The position numbers were made by a program, and so were the translations under genes. DNA of 64,000 nt from Hanstruepera ponticola (GTDB lineage Bacteria; Bacteroidota; Bacteroidia; Flavobacteriales; Flavobacteriaceae): assembly GCF_012931685.1 (NCBI RefSeq), contig NZ_JABANC010000001.1:186001-250000 (forward strand). The letters run 5' to 3'. The stretch's first letter is position 1. Each line of letters begins with the position of its first letter. Positions 33,581 to 41,683 of the stretch are shown piece by piece. The notes beneath the pieces were generated by a model that worked only from the letters and a program-made list of their open reading frames with translations, was not told where the DNA came from and did not search any database.

Positions 33581-36226
33581 ATGAAAAAAGCATTTAAAAT
33601 TATTGGAATAACAATACTCATCATTTTAGCAATTTTATTGGCAATCCCTTTTGTGTTTCAATCACAAATAGAAAAAATAGTCCAACGCTATGCCGACGAA
33701 AATCTAAATGCCAAAGTATCTTTTAGTTCAGTTAACTTAAGCTTCATTCGAAGTTTTCCAAATGCACAAGTTGATATCAATGATTTGGTTATTACAAATT
33801 TTAAACCTTTTGAAGGAGAAACATTAGCAACATCGAAATCCATTTCACTTGCCATGCCAATAAAAGAAGTTTTCAAAAGCTCAAGTGATCAACCTCTTAC
33901 TATCAACTCGATTAATTTAGACGAAACACTTCTGACTCTTAAAACCAATACACTTGGTGATGTAAATTATGATATTTTAAAGGAATCTGAAACTAAAAAC
34001 AATGATAGTTCTGATGCACAAGGTTTTACATTTGATGTCAAGGACTACAGTATAAACAATAGTGCCATAACTTATATAGACGAATCATCGAACACCTCTT
34101 TTTTTATAACCGAATTAAACCACAATGGAAAAGGAACTTTTTCAGGCGAGCTTTCTGAACTGGATACAAAAACTGAAGGAAAAATCAGTTTAAACATAGA
34201 TAGCACTAATTATTTAGATAATAATAAGCTAAAACTAGATGCCTTAATTGATTTAGATTTAAACAAAAATAAATACACCTTTAAAGAAAACAAAGGTCTC
34301 ATTAATCAATTACCAATTACATTTAATGGGTTTGTTCAACAAATTGAAAACGGTCAATTAATTGATATTACGTTTGAAAATCCAGGTTCGACGTTTAAAG
34401 ATTTCCTAGCTGTTATTCCCAAAACCTATAGTAAAGATTTAGAAAATGTGGAAACAACAGGTGATTTTAAATTAAATGGTATGGTAAAGGGCGAGATTAC
34501 AGATAACTCAATTCCTAATTTAGATATAAAAATCAACTCCAACAACGCTTCGTTTAAATATCCAGATTTAGCAAAACGTGTAGAGAATATCAATATTGAT
34601 GTAGCTATCAAAAACACAACTGGTAATACCGATGAAACCTACGTAGACATAAATGCTTTAAATTTTAAAATTGACCAAGATGTCTTTAAAGCATCAGGTA
34701 CACTTAAAAATATTACAGATAATATGCTGGTTAATCTTGATATTGACGGTGTTTTAAACTTATCAAATCTGAAACAAGCCTATCCAATAAATTTGGATCA
34801 AGACTTAAGCGGTATTCTTAAAACAAAACTTAATACAGCCTTTGATATGGAGGCTATTGAAACAAATGCCTACAGCAGAATAAAAAACTCAGGAACGGCT
34901 TCAATTACTGGTTTTACTTACTCTTCAGAAGACATGGTAAACCCTATTCAAATTTCTAATGCCGATATGACCTTTAAACCAGGCACCGTTTCATTAAACA
35001 GTTTTAATGCCAAGACCGGAAGTAGTGATTTGGCCGCAACGGGTTCGATTAATAATTTGTTAGGATATTTATTAAGTGATAAAAAGCTTCAAGGTAATTT
35101 TAATGTTAGTTCCCAACAGTTTTTAATCAGTGATTTTATGGAAGCTGATGATAAAGCCAAAGAAAAAAACAAGACAACGGCAGATAGTGAATCATTGAAA
35201 ATACCAGATTTTCTTGATTGTACTATAAATACCAATGCTAAAACTGTTGTTTATGATAACCTCAGTTTAAAGAATGTTGTTGGTAAATTGGTCATTAAAG
35301 ATCAACAAGCAACTTTAAGCAATATGACTTCAGATATATTTGACGGTAAAATGTCTATATCTGGCGATGTTTCAACACAGGGTACAAAACCATCATTTAA
35401 TATTAATTTGGGAGCTGATGGATTTGATATTGCACAATCATTTACGGATCTTGATTTATTAAAAAATCTTGCACCTATTGCAAAAATTTTAGATGGTACA
35501 TTGAACACCACCATCAACTTAAAAGGAGATTTAAATGAATCCTTCTCTCCAGATTTGCAAACTGTTTCAGGTGACGCTTTTGCTGAAGTTTTAACTCGGG
35601 AATTAAATGCTGAAAACAGTAAATTATTGACGGCATTGGAATCTAACCTCAACTTTATTGATTTTAACCAATTAGATTTAAAAGATTTAAAGACCAATTT
35701 AACGTTTGATAATGGTAAGGTTAATATTAAACCATTTTATATAAAATACAAAGATATTGACATTGGTATTGCAGGAAGTCATGGTTTTGATAAATCACTG
35801 GATTACAATTTGGTTTTCAACGTACCTGCTAAATATTTAGGAAGTGATGTAAACCGCTTAATAGGTAAAATAAACGATCCAGAAGTCAACAAAATAAGCA
35901 TACCTATTTCGGCCAATATTGCAGGCTCTTTTACGAACCCTAAAGTTAGTACCGATTTAACTTCCGGTGTTTCCAAACTCATGAAACAACTCGTTGAGAT
36001 TCAAAAGCAAAAACTTTTAAGTCAAGGAGAAAATACCATAAAAGATATTTTAAGCGATGTCATGACTGGTAATTCTGGAAATTCCAATACACCAAAAGAC
36101 TCTACTGTTATAAAAACAGACACCACAAAAACAAATACACCCAATACAGAACAAACCATAAAAAACATACTTGGTGGTTTACTAAATAAGAATAAACAAA
36201 AGAAAGATACTGTTAATTTAAAATAA
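33581..36226 (+). CDS. AsmA-family protein
   Basis: 881 residues. One N-terminal TM helix (about 4-27), then a long beta-rich periplasmic region typical of AsmA-like bridge proteins (V-S-F-S-S-V-N-L-S-F-I-R-S-F-P-N near the N-terminus; C-terminal G-S-F-T-N-P-K-V-S-T-D-L). The last 60 residues are low-complexity T/N/K. AsmA-like proteins are thought to carry phospholipid between inner and outer membrane; the role here is inferred from the family. Confidence 0.88.
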   Translation: MKKAFKIIGITILIILAILLAIPFVFQSQIEKIVQRYADENLNAKVSFSSVNLSFIRSFPNAQVDINDLVITNFKPFEGETLATSKSISLAMPIKEVFKSSSDQPLTINSINLDETLLTLKTNTLGDVNYDILKESETKNNDSSDAQGFTFDVKDYSINNSAITYIDESSNTSFFITELNHNGKGTFSGELSELDTKTEGKISLNIDSTNYLDNNKLKLDALIDLDLNKNKYTFKENKGLINQLPITFNGFVQQIENGQLIDITFENPGSTFKDFLAVIPKTYSKDLENVETTGDFKLNGMVKGEITDNSIPNLDIKINSNNASFKYPDLAKRVENINIDVAIKNTTGNTDETYVDINALNFKIDQDVFKASGTLKNITDNMLVNLDIDGVLNLSNLKQAYPINLDQDLSGILKTKLNTAFDMEAIETNAYSRIKNSGTASITGFTYSSEDMVNPIQISNADMTFKPGTVSLNSFNAKTGSSDLAATGSINNLLGYLLSDKKLQGNFNVSSQQFLISDFMEADDKAKEKNKTTADSESLKIPDFLDCTINTNAKTVVYDNLSLKNVVGKLVIKDQQATLSNMTSDIFDGKMSISGDVSTQGTKPSFNINLGADGFDIAQSFTDLDLLKNLAPIAKILDGTLNTTINLKGDLNESFSPDLQTVSGDAFAEVLTRELNAENSKLLTALESNLNFIDFNQLDLKDLKTNLTFDNGKVNIKPFYIKYKDIDIGIAGSHGFDKSLDYNLVFNVPAKYLGSDVNRLIGKINDPEVNKISIPISANIAGSFTNPKVSTDLTSGVSKLMKQLVEIQKQKLLSQGENTIKDILSDVMTGNSGNSNTPKDSTVIKTDTTKTNTPNTEQTIKNILGGLLNKNKQKKDTVNLK

Positions 36227-36232
36227 TAATAG

Positions 36233-36240
36233 TAACTTTG
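36233..36240 (+). promoter_or_regulatory. -7 element upstream of rpsU
   Basis: TAACTTTG, an exact TAnnTTTG match, 25 nt before the ATG. No TTG is present at -33. The leader contains no purine-rich Shine-Dalgarno. Confidence 0.5.
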
Positions 36241-36265
36241 TTGTCCTTAAAATTTAAAACGAATT

Positions 36266-36460
36266 ATGTTAAGAATAGAAATTAAAGAAGGTGAAAATAT
36301 AGAACGTGCATTAAAACGTTACAAGCGTAAGCATAGAAATGTTAAGGTTATGCAGAATTTAAGAGAAAAGCAATTTTTCACTAAGCCTTCAGTTAAACGA
36401 AGAAGAGAAATACAAAAAGCAGCTTATATTCAAGGTTTAAGAGACGCTGAAGACATATAG
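36266..36460 (+). CDS. rpsU: 30S ribosomal protein bS21
   Basis: 64 residues, very basic, typical bS21 (E-R-A-L-K-R-Y-K-R-K, F-T-K-P-S-V-K-R-R-R-E). bS21 sits near the 3' end of 16S rRNA and in Bacteroidota helps hide the anti-Shine-Dalgarno. The leader here (T-T-A-A-A-A-T-T-T-A-A-A-A-C-G-A-A-T-T before ATG) has no GGAG-like sequence. It is followed by a terminator and seems to have its own promoter. Confidence 0.97.
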   Translation: MLRIEIKEGENIERALKRYKRKHRNVKVMQNLREKQFFTKPSVKRRREIQKAAYIQGLRDAEDI

Positions 36461-36481
36461 GCATTTGCTTAAAATATATAT

Positions 36482-36516
36482 AAAACACGCTTTTAATAAA
36501 AAAGCGTGTTTTTTTA
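36482..36516. terminator. Terminator between rpsU and DUF2797 gene
   Basis: AAAACACGCTTTT pairs with AAAAGCGTGTTTT, followed by further T. A-rich on the other side, so it may act for both convergent genes. Confidence 0.88.
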
Positions 36517-36517
36517 T

Positions 36518-37312
36518 TTAGACTACCTTAATATTTACAACGAGACCTTCGTTAGAGCGAATATTAAAAACGCTTTGATCCTCAAAAATTAAGTACTGCC
36601 CTTTAATGCCCACTAATTTTCCGTTATAAATCTTTGCCTTTTCCAGATTTAAACTTTTTGGTTTTTCTGGATATTTTTCAACCGGAAAATTCAAATTAGT
36701 TTCCGTGTTGTTGGCAATGTAGTAATCAGAAGCTTCTTCAGGAATATAATCCTTTAAACGCTCACGCCATTCAACCAGATTCTCATCTTGAATGTCATTT
36801 TTCAGCATAGTTCGCCAATTGGTTTTATCACTTACATGATCCTTTAAAGCTACTTCTGTAATACCTGCTAGATAGCGATTAGGAACCTCAACAATTTCTA
36901 TAGCTTCATGAGCCCCTTGGTCGATCCAACGTGTAGGCACTTGACTCTTTCTGGTAACACCCACTTTTACATTACTACTATTTGCCAGATATACAATATG
37001 TGGTTGCAGTTGCACTTTCTTTTCGTATTCTAAATCACGATCCTCCTTATCTAAATGCGCTGTACTTAATTCTGGACGCATAATCCAATCGGCAGCTTGA
37101 GGAATATCAAAAAAACAACTTTTACAAAAACCCTGTCGGTAAATTGGCTTATTTAAACCACAATTTAAACATTGATAACCAACAAATTCAATTTCAATGG
37201 TTTTATTCAATAATTGATTTATATTAATAAAATCGTTTTCAAACACCAAATAGTACTGAATGGGTTCCAAAAATTCAGTTTCCATTTTTGTCAAAACACC
37301 TTGGTAGGTCAT
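36518..37312 (-). CDS. DUF2797 protein with zinc-ribbon
   Basis: 264 residues. The N-terminal half contains C-L-N-C-G (about 52-56) and C-K-S-C-F, a four-cysteine zinc-ribbon. A GIY-YIG-like beta region follows (Q-P-H-I-V-Y-L-A-N-S-S-N-V-K-V-G-V-T-R, R-W-I-D-Q-G-A). This matches DUF2797, of unknown function. It is divergent from the GH3 gene with 43 nt between starts and convergent with rpsU. Confidence 0.85.
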   Translation of the reverse strand: MTYQGVLTKMETEFLEPIQYYLVFENDFININQLLNKTIEIEFVGYQCLNCGLNKPIYRQGFCKSCFFDIPQAADWIMRPELSTAHLDKEDRDLEYEKKVQLQPHIVYLANSSNVKVGVTRKSQVPTRWIDQGAHEAIEIVEVPNRYLAGITEVALKDHVSDKTNWRTMLKNDIQDENLVEWRERLKDYIPEEASDYYIANNTETNLNFPVEKYPEKPKSLNLEKAKIYNGKLVGIKGQYLIFEDQSVFNIRSNEGLVVNIKVV

Positions 37313-37355
37313 AAAAAAAAGTATTATTTTTAGTTTTTTTAAAGATAATGCAAAT

Positions 37356-38870
37356 ATGCCAATTCCTATAGTAAATTCTATTGCTTCGTGGTTTTTAAAA
37401 AAACGATTTCATCAAATTGATTTGTTTTTAAAATACCCTAACGAAGTTCAAACCGAATTACTAAACAATCTACTATTAAAGGCAAAAGACGCTGAAATTG
37501 GGAAAAAATATGATTTTGAATCGATAACAAATTATGAGACGTTTTCAAACAGAATTCCCATTTCAACCTATGAAGATTATCACGAACTAATTGAACGTTC
37601 TCGACAAGGTGAAAACAATATTTTCTGGCCACAACCCATAAAGTGGTTTGCGAAATCCAGTGGCACGACTAATGCAAAAAGCAAATTCATTCCTGTGAGC
37701 CAAGACTCTCTTGAAGATTGTCATTATGCAGCGAGTAAGGACTTACTTTGTATGTATTTAAACAATAATGAAAACTCACAATTATTTACAGGAAAAAGTC
37801 TGCGATTAGGAGGCAGCAAGGAACTTTATAAAGAAAATGGAACCGTTTTTGGAGATCTTTCAGCTATACTTATAGACAACATGCCTTTCTGGGCCGAGTT
37901 TAGCAGCACACCGAGTAGCAAGGTATCTCTAATGAGTAACTGGGAAGAAAAAATGCAAGCTATAGTTGATGAAACCATTCAGGAGAATGTTACAAGTTTG
38001 GCAGGTGTTCCTTCTTGGATGCTGGTGTTATTAAATAATGTTTTAGAAAAAACCGGTAAGGATAATCTTTTTGATATTTGGCCAAATTTAGAAGTTTACT
38101 TTCATGGAGGTGTTAGTTTTCTACCCTATGTGGATCAATACAAAAAAATATTGCCAAAAAAAGATTTTAGGTATTACGAAATTTATAACGCTTCTGAAGG
38201 CTTTTTTGCTATACAAGACCAGAATAAATCTAGCGAATTACTACTCATGTTAGATTATGGTATTTTTTATGAATTTATACCAATGGATACGTATGGAACA
38301 AAAAATGAGAAAGTTATTCCTTTGAGCGAAGTTGAAACCAATAAAAACTATGCAGTAATAATTACGACAAATGCTGGATTATGGCGCTATAAAATTGGTG
38401 ATACAGTTAGATTTACATCAACCAATCCCTATCGCATTAAAGTTTCTGGACGCACAAAACATCATATCAATGCCTTTGGGGAAGAACTCATTATTGAAAA
38501 TGCCGAAGACGCCTTGAAAAAAGTTTGCAAAAAAACCAAAGCCGAGATTGTAGATTATACAGCAGCACCTATTTTTATGAATGGCAACGAAAAAGGTGCA
38601 CACGAGTGGCTTATTGAATTTAAAACACCACCTAAAGATATCAATTATTTCAATGAATTATTTGACAATGCATTAAAAGCGTTAAACTCGGATTATGAAG
38701 CCAAACGCTACAATAATATGACACTAAACAAACCAACTATTCATATAGCTAGAAATCAACTTTTTTATGATTGGTTAAAACAACATAATAAATTAGGTGG
38801 CCAACATAAAGTGCCAAGACTTTCCAACACAAGAGATTATTTAGATGACCTTCTTAAGCTTAATTGCTAA
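37356..38870 (+). CDS. GH3-family adenylating enzyme
   Basis: 504 residues. Full-length bacterial GH3: I-S-T-Y-E-D-Y near the start, the ATP-binding S-S-G-T-T-N-A-K-S-K (about 105-114), Y-N-A-S-E-G-F-F-A-I-Q, L-W-R-Y-K-I-G-D-T-V-R-F-T, and the hinge V-S-G-R-T-K-H-H-I-N-A-F-G-E-E-L. In plants GH3 enzymes conjugate amino acids to acyl acids such as auxin; the substrates of bacterial members are not known to me. Likely monocistronic, with a terminator after a 180-nt gap in which I see nothing else. Confidence 0.9.
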   Translation: MPIPIVNSIASWFLKKRFHQIDLFLKYPNEVQTELLNNLLLKAKDAEIGKKYDFESITNYETFSNRIPISTYEDYHELIERSRQGENNIFWPQPIKWFAKSSGTTNAKSKFIPVSQDSLEDCHYAASKDLLCMYLNNNENSQLFTGKSLRLGGSKELYKENGTVFGDLSAILIDNMPFWAEFSSTPSSKVSLMSNWEEKMQAIVDETIQENVTSLAGVPSWMLVLLNNVLEKTGKDNLFDIWPNLEVYFHGGVSFLPYVDQYKKILPKKDFRYYEIYNASEGFFAIQDQNKSSELLLMLDYGIFYEFIPMDTYGTKNEKVIPLSEVETNKNYAVIITTNAGLWRYKIGDTVRFTSTNPYRIKVSGRTKHHINAFGEELIIENAEDALKKVCKKTKAEIVDYTAAPIFMNGNEKGAHEWLIEFKTPPKDINYFNELFDNALKALNSDYEAKRYNNMTLNKPTIHIARNQLFYDWLKQHNKLGGQHKVPRLSNTRDYLDDLLKLNC

Positions 38871-39053
38871 TGCTTTTAAACGAAGATATTTGTTTTCAAA
38901 AAACACTTAACGAGATTAAATGTTAGTTGGTCTAAAAATCTTTTCAGTCATTTTTTTCTTACAGAAAATAGTATAGTTTTACAGAGCTATTAATCTTAAA
39001 CAAGATAATTTATCATAATGTTGAATTATTAATTAACATCCATACAACCTAAT

Positions 39054-39084
39054 AAAAAAGCCACTCAAATGAGTGGCTTTTTTT
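39054..39084. terminator. Bidirectional terminator between GH3 and carH-like genes
   Basis: AAAAAAGCCACTC (39054-39066) pairs with GAGTGGCTTTTTT (39071-39083) around AAAT. T-runs on both strands; convergent genes on each side. Confidence 0.9.
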
Positions 39085-39096
39085 TCAACTAACTCG

Positions 39097-39969
39097 TTAA
39101 TTTTCCTTTTTCAAAAACTCTATAAAATCTTCTGGTCGTGATAAATAAGTCACACGATTATCTTCAATAATTTCTTCTAAATTCTCAGGATTACCTGAAA
39201 CGCACAGCGGAATATCAGAATAAGAACACAAATCATCTACTTTAGGTAGTACCGTTTTATGTATAGGCGTCACAAACATGGTAAGCATCGCATCAGGATT
39301 TACATCTTGAATGACTTGCTTTAAATTTATGACAGGTACATTTTGACCTAAATAATAGACTTTCCAACCCATTTCTCTAGCAATGTAATATGCCAAGAGC
39401 AAACCCAATTCATGATGTTCGTACTCCGTTAAAAACATCACAATTGATTTAGCATTTTCTTTGGGATAAGACAATTGATCAATGGATGAAAAAAAACGCT
39501 TCTTAATCAAGCTTGAAATAAAATGTTCTTGAGCTGGCATAACTTTATCAACACCCCAAAGTACTCCAACCTGATTTAGAAATGGATAAATGATTTCTAC
39601 AGTTGTCACTAGCAGACCTCTTTTTACAATCTGCTCCTTGACAACTTTATCAAAAGCCATCTCATCCATGTCTAACATAGAAGCAATAAGTGCATTTATT
39701 TCAACTTCATGATTTTCGTCAGTTATTTGGCTCGTAACCGCATCGTGAATTTCGGTTTCAGACATTTTATCAATTTTAGATATTCTAAAACCATTCTTTG
39801 TCAATAAACTAATATTCAATAGTTTTTTTAATTGACTATCTGAATAATATCTGATGTTCGTATCTGTTCGCTCTGGATCAATAATACTATAACGGGTTTC
39901 CCATTTTCTCAAAGTATGAGCATTAATACCAGTTAAAGTGACTATTTGTGCCATTGTATATTTACTCAT
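39097..39969 (-). CDS. MerR-type regulator with B12-binding domain (CarH/LitR-like photoreceptor)
   Basis: 290 residues from ATG-39969; an upstream in-frame ATG at 40017 lies before the -7 element and is excluded. Residues 1-75 form a MerR HTH (M-A-Q-I-V-T-L-T-G-I-N-A-H-T-L-R-K-W-E-T-R-Y). A helical B12-cap domain with W138-x9-E148-H149 follows, then a cobalamin-binding domain with E184-H-H186-E-L-G189, where His186 is the expected axial ligand. These are the residues that define adenosylcobalamin photoreceptors of the CarH type, which repress carotenoid genes in the dark. It is divergent from the FAS1-crt run, which supports that role. Light response itself is inferred. Confidence 0.92.
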   Translation of the reverse strand: MSKYTMAQIVTLTGINAHTLRKWETRYSIIDPERTDTNIRYYSDSQLKKLLNISLLTKNGFRISKIDKMSETEIHDAVTSQITDENHEVEINALIASMLDMDEMAFDKVVKEQIVKRGLLVTTVEIIYPFLNQVGVLWGVDKVMPAQEHFISSLIKKRFFSSIDQLSYPKENAKSIVMFLTEYEHHELGLLLAYYIAREMGWKVYYLGQNVPVINLKQVIQDVNPDAMLTMFVTPIHKTVLPKVDDLCSYSDIPLCVSGNPENLEEIIEDNRVTYLSRPEDFIEFLKKEN

Positions 39970-39987
39970 GTCTAATAATTTACAATG

Positions 39988-40017
39988 CAAAGTTATACAA
40001 AATAATTCACTTTTCAA
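39988..40017 (-). promoter_or_regulatory. Promoter of the carH-like gene
   Basis: On the minus strand TTG (40017-40015), 19-nt spacer, TAACTTTG (39995-39988), an exact Bacteroidota consensus. The leader is about 12 nt, and this fixes the start at 39969. Confidence 0.75.
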
Positions 40018-40034
40018 GAAATCATAAAGAAATT

Positions 40035-40121
40035 TTTGTCCAATTTTTTTTTATTTTAATTTGACAATAACAAATTTATTTATATATTTGTCCAATCTTA
40101 AACATAAAACAATAGACAAAA
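40035..40121. promoter_or_regulatory. Candidate operator repeats in the carH-FAS1 intergenic region
   Basis: TTTGTCCAAT occurs at 40035-40044 and again at 40087-40096, 52 bp apart (about five helical turns). TTGTCCAATT (40036-40045) is inverted at AATTTGACAA (40058-40067), 9 of 10 matched. A further GACAAA lies at 40114. The copies overlap the -33 and -7 elements of the FAS1 promoter, as expected for a repressor of the CarH type. Confidence 0.6.
40061..40090 (+). promoter_or_regulatory. Promoter of the FAS1-crt region
   Basis: TTG (40061-40063), 19-nt spacer, TATATTTG (40083-40090), an exact Bacteroidota consensus, 30 nt before the FAS1 gene ATG. Confidence 0.75.
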
Positions 40122-41551
40122 TGAAAACAACGAAATTATTATTGCTATTTGTAAGTATTGCTTTTTTAAGTTTATCTTGCAGTAGTGACGACGACAATTC
40201 GACTCCGTCGAACCCAAGCCCTCAACAAAAGAATATTGTTGAAATTGCTTTGGAAACCCCAGAACTTTCAACTCTTGTAGCTGCCCTTACAAGAGCAGAT
40301 GGCAATTTAGTTGCTGTTTTAAATGGTGATGGACCATTCACGGTATTGGCTCCAACTAATGCTGCATTCACAGCTTTTTTAAATCAAAACGGATTTGCAT
40401 CTCTTGATGATGTTCCAACGGATGTACTATCACAAGTGCTTTTAAACCATGTTATTATGGCTGATGTTACTTCTAGTGATTTAACAGCTATGGGAGCAGG
40501 ATATGCTTCTGGTAGTGCGACAAGTAGTGTTGGCTTACCAATAAGTATCTTTTTTGATACTTCTAATGGCGTAAGGTTTAATAACGCAGGTACAGTAACA
40601 ACAGCAGACATCAATGCCTCCAATGGAACCATACACATTATTAATGGTGTACTAGGTTTACCAGATATTGTAGATCATGCTATTAACAATCCATCATTTA
40701 CTAGTTTGGTGACAGCTTTAGGAGCTGCTGACGGTGATTTAGTGTCCGATTTAAGATTAGATGGTCCATACACAGTTTTAGCACCAGATAATGATGCTTT
40801 TGAAACGTTTCTTGATGGTACTCCCATAGGAAGTGTGGATACTGCAGTTTTAAGAGAAATTTTATTAAATCATGTTTTAGGTGGCGCTATCGATTCAGAA
40901 TTTTTAATTGATGCTGGAGCAGGTTACACCATGACTTCGGCTACAGGAGCTGGTGGAAATGCCATGAGTTTATATTACAATACTAGCAGTGGTGTCATGT
41001 TTAATGGAATCTCAACTGTTTCTGAAGCAGATGTTGTTGGAACTAATGGAATTATCCATGCTGTTGACGCTGTTATTGGCTTACCAACAGTTGTGACATT
41101 TGCAGCCGCAGATCCTAACTTTTCTACGCTTGTTTCGGCATTAACTGACTTAACTCCAGGAACTGATTTTGCTGAAATTTTATCTAGAACTACAGGTAGC
41201 AATGCAGATGGCATTAATCCAGATTATACGGTTTTCGCGCCTACCAATGGTGCTTTTGAGGCACTAATTGAAGATTTAGGAGGCGTACCTGATGAGGCAA
41301 CATTAACAACTGTATTATTGTATCATGTAGCTAGCGAAGCTAATGTGACTTCTGGTGATTTAATGGTAGGCGCCAACCCAGTAACGTCTCTCCAAGGAGG
41401 TGTATTTACTTTAAACGTACCTGGCACAGGCGATAATATTGCTGATATTACAGACGGTTCTGGCGCCACAGATATCGGTGTGATTGCAGTTGATGTGCAA
41501 GCATCTAATGGTGTCATTCACGTTCTTAACAAAGTAATGTTACCAAACTAA
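40121..41551 (+). CDS. Three-domain fasciclin (FAS1) lipoprotein
   Basis: 476 residues from ATG-40121, which gives a proper lipoprotein signal ending L-S-L-S-C (Cys20) followed by S-S-D-D-D. Three FAS1 domains follow, about 40-172, 178-315 and 320-475, each with the F-T-V-L-A-P-T-N-A-A-F type H1 motif (Y-T-V-L-A-P-D-N-D-A-F and Y-T-V-F-A-P-T-N-G-A-F in the second and third) and a closing I-H-I-I-N-G-V-L or V-I-H-V-L-N-K-V. FAS1 domains mediate adhesion or bind lipids and, in some proteins, carotenoids. It is the first gene after the CarH-type regulator, upstream of crtI, so it may be light-induced with the pigments. Confidence 0.92.
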   Translation: MKTTKLLLLFVSIAFLSLSCSSDDDNSTPSNPSPQQKNIVEIALETPELSTLVAALTRADGNLVAVLNGDGPFTVLAPTNAAFTAFLNQNGFASLDDVPTDVLSQVLLNHVIMADVTSSDLTAMGAGYASGSATSSVGLPISIFFDTSNGVRFNNAGTVTTADINASNGTIHIINGVLGLPDIVDHAINNPSFTSLVTALGAADGDLVSDLRLDGPYTVLAPDNDAFETFLDGTPIGSVDTAVLREILLNHVLGGAIDSEFLIDAGAGYTMTSATGAGGNAMSLYYNTSSGVMFNGISTVSEADVVGTNGIIHAVDAVIGLPTVVTFAAADPNFSTLVSALTDLTPGTDFAEILSRTTGSNADGINPDYTVFAPTNGAFEALIEDLGGVPDEATLTTVLLYHVASEANVTSGDLMVGANPVTSLQGGVFTLNVPGTGDNIADITDGSGATDIGVIAVDVQASNGVIHVLNKVMLPN

Positions 41552-41624
41552 AAGATTTTACTAATAGATATAGACAATTTAAAACGGACTAATTTCAGTT
41601 GTTTTAAGTTAGTTAGATAGTGAG

Positions 41625-41648
41625 CCGGTAGCTAATTTTGGTTACCGG
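41625..41648 (+). other. Hairpin between FAS1 gene and crtI
   Basis: CCGGTA (41625-41630) pairs with TACCGG (41643-41648) around a 12-nt loop with one more wobble pair, followed by TTTGCTT. It may terminate part of the FAS1 transcript and lower crt expression; the T-run is poor. Confidence 0.45.
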
Positions 41649-41683
41649 TTTGCTTAATTAAAATTTATTGTAAATTTAAAAGA

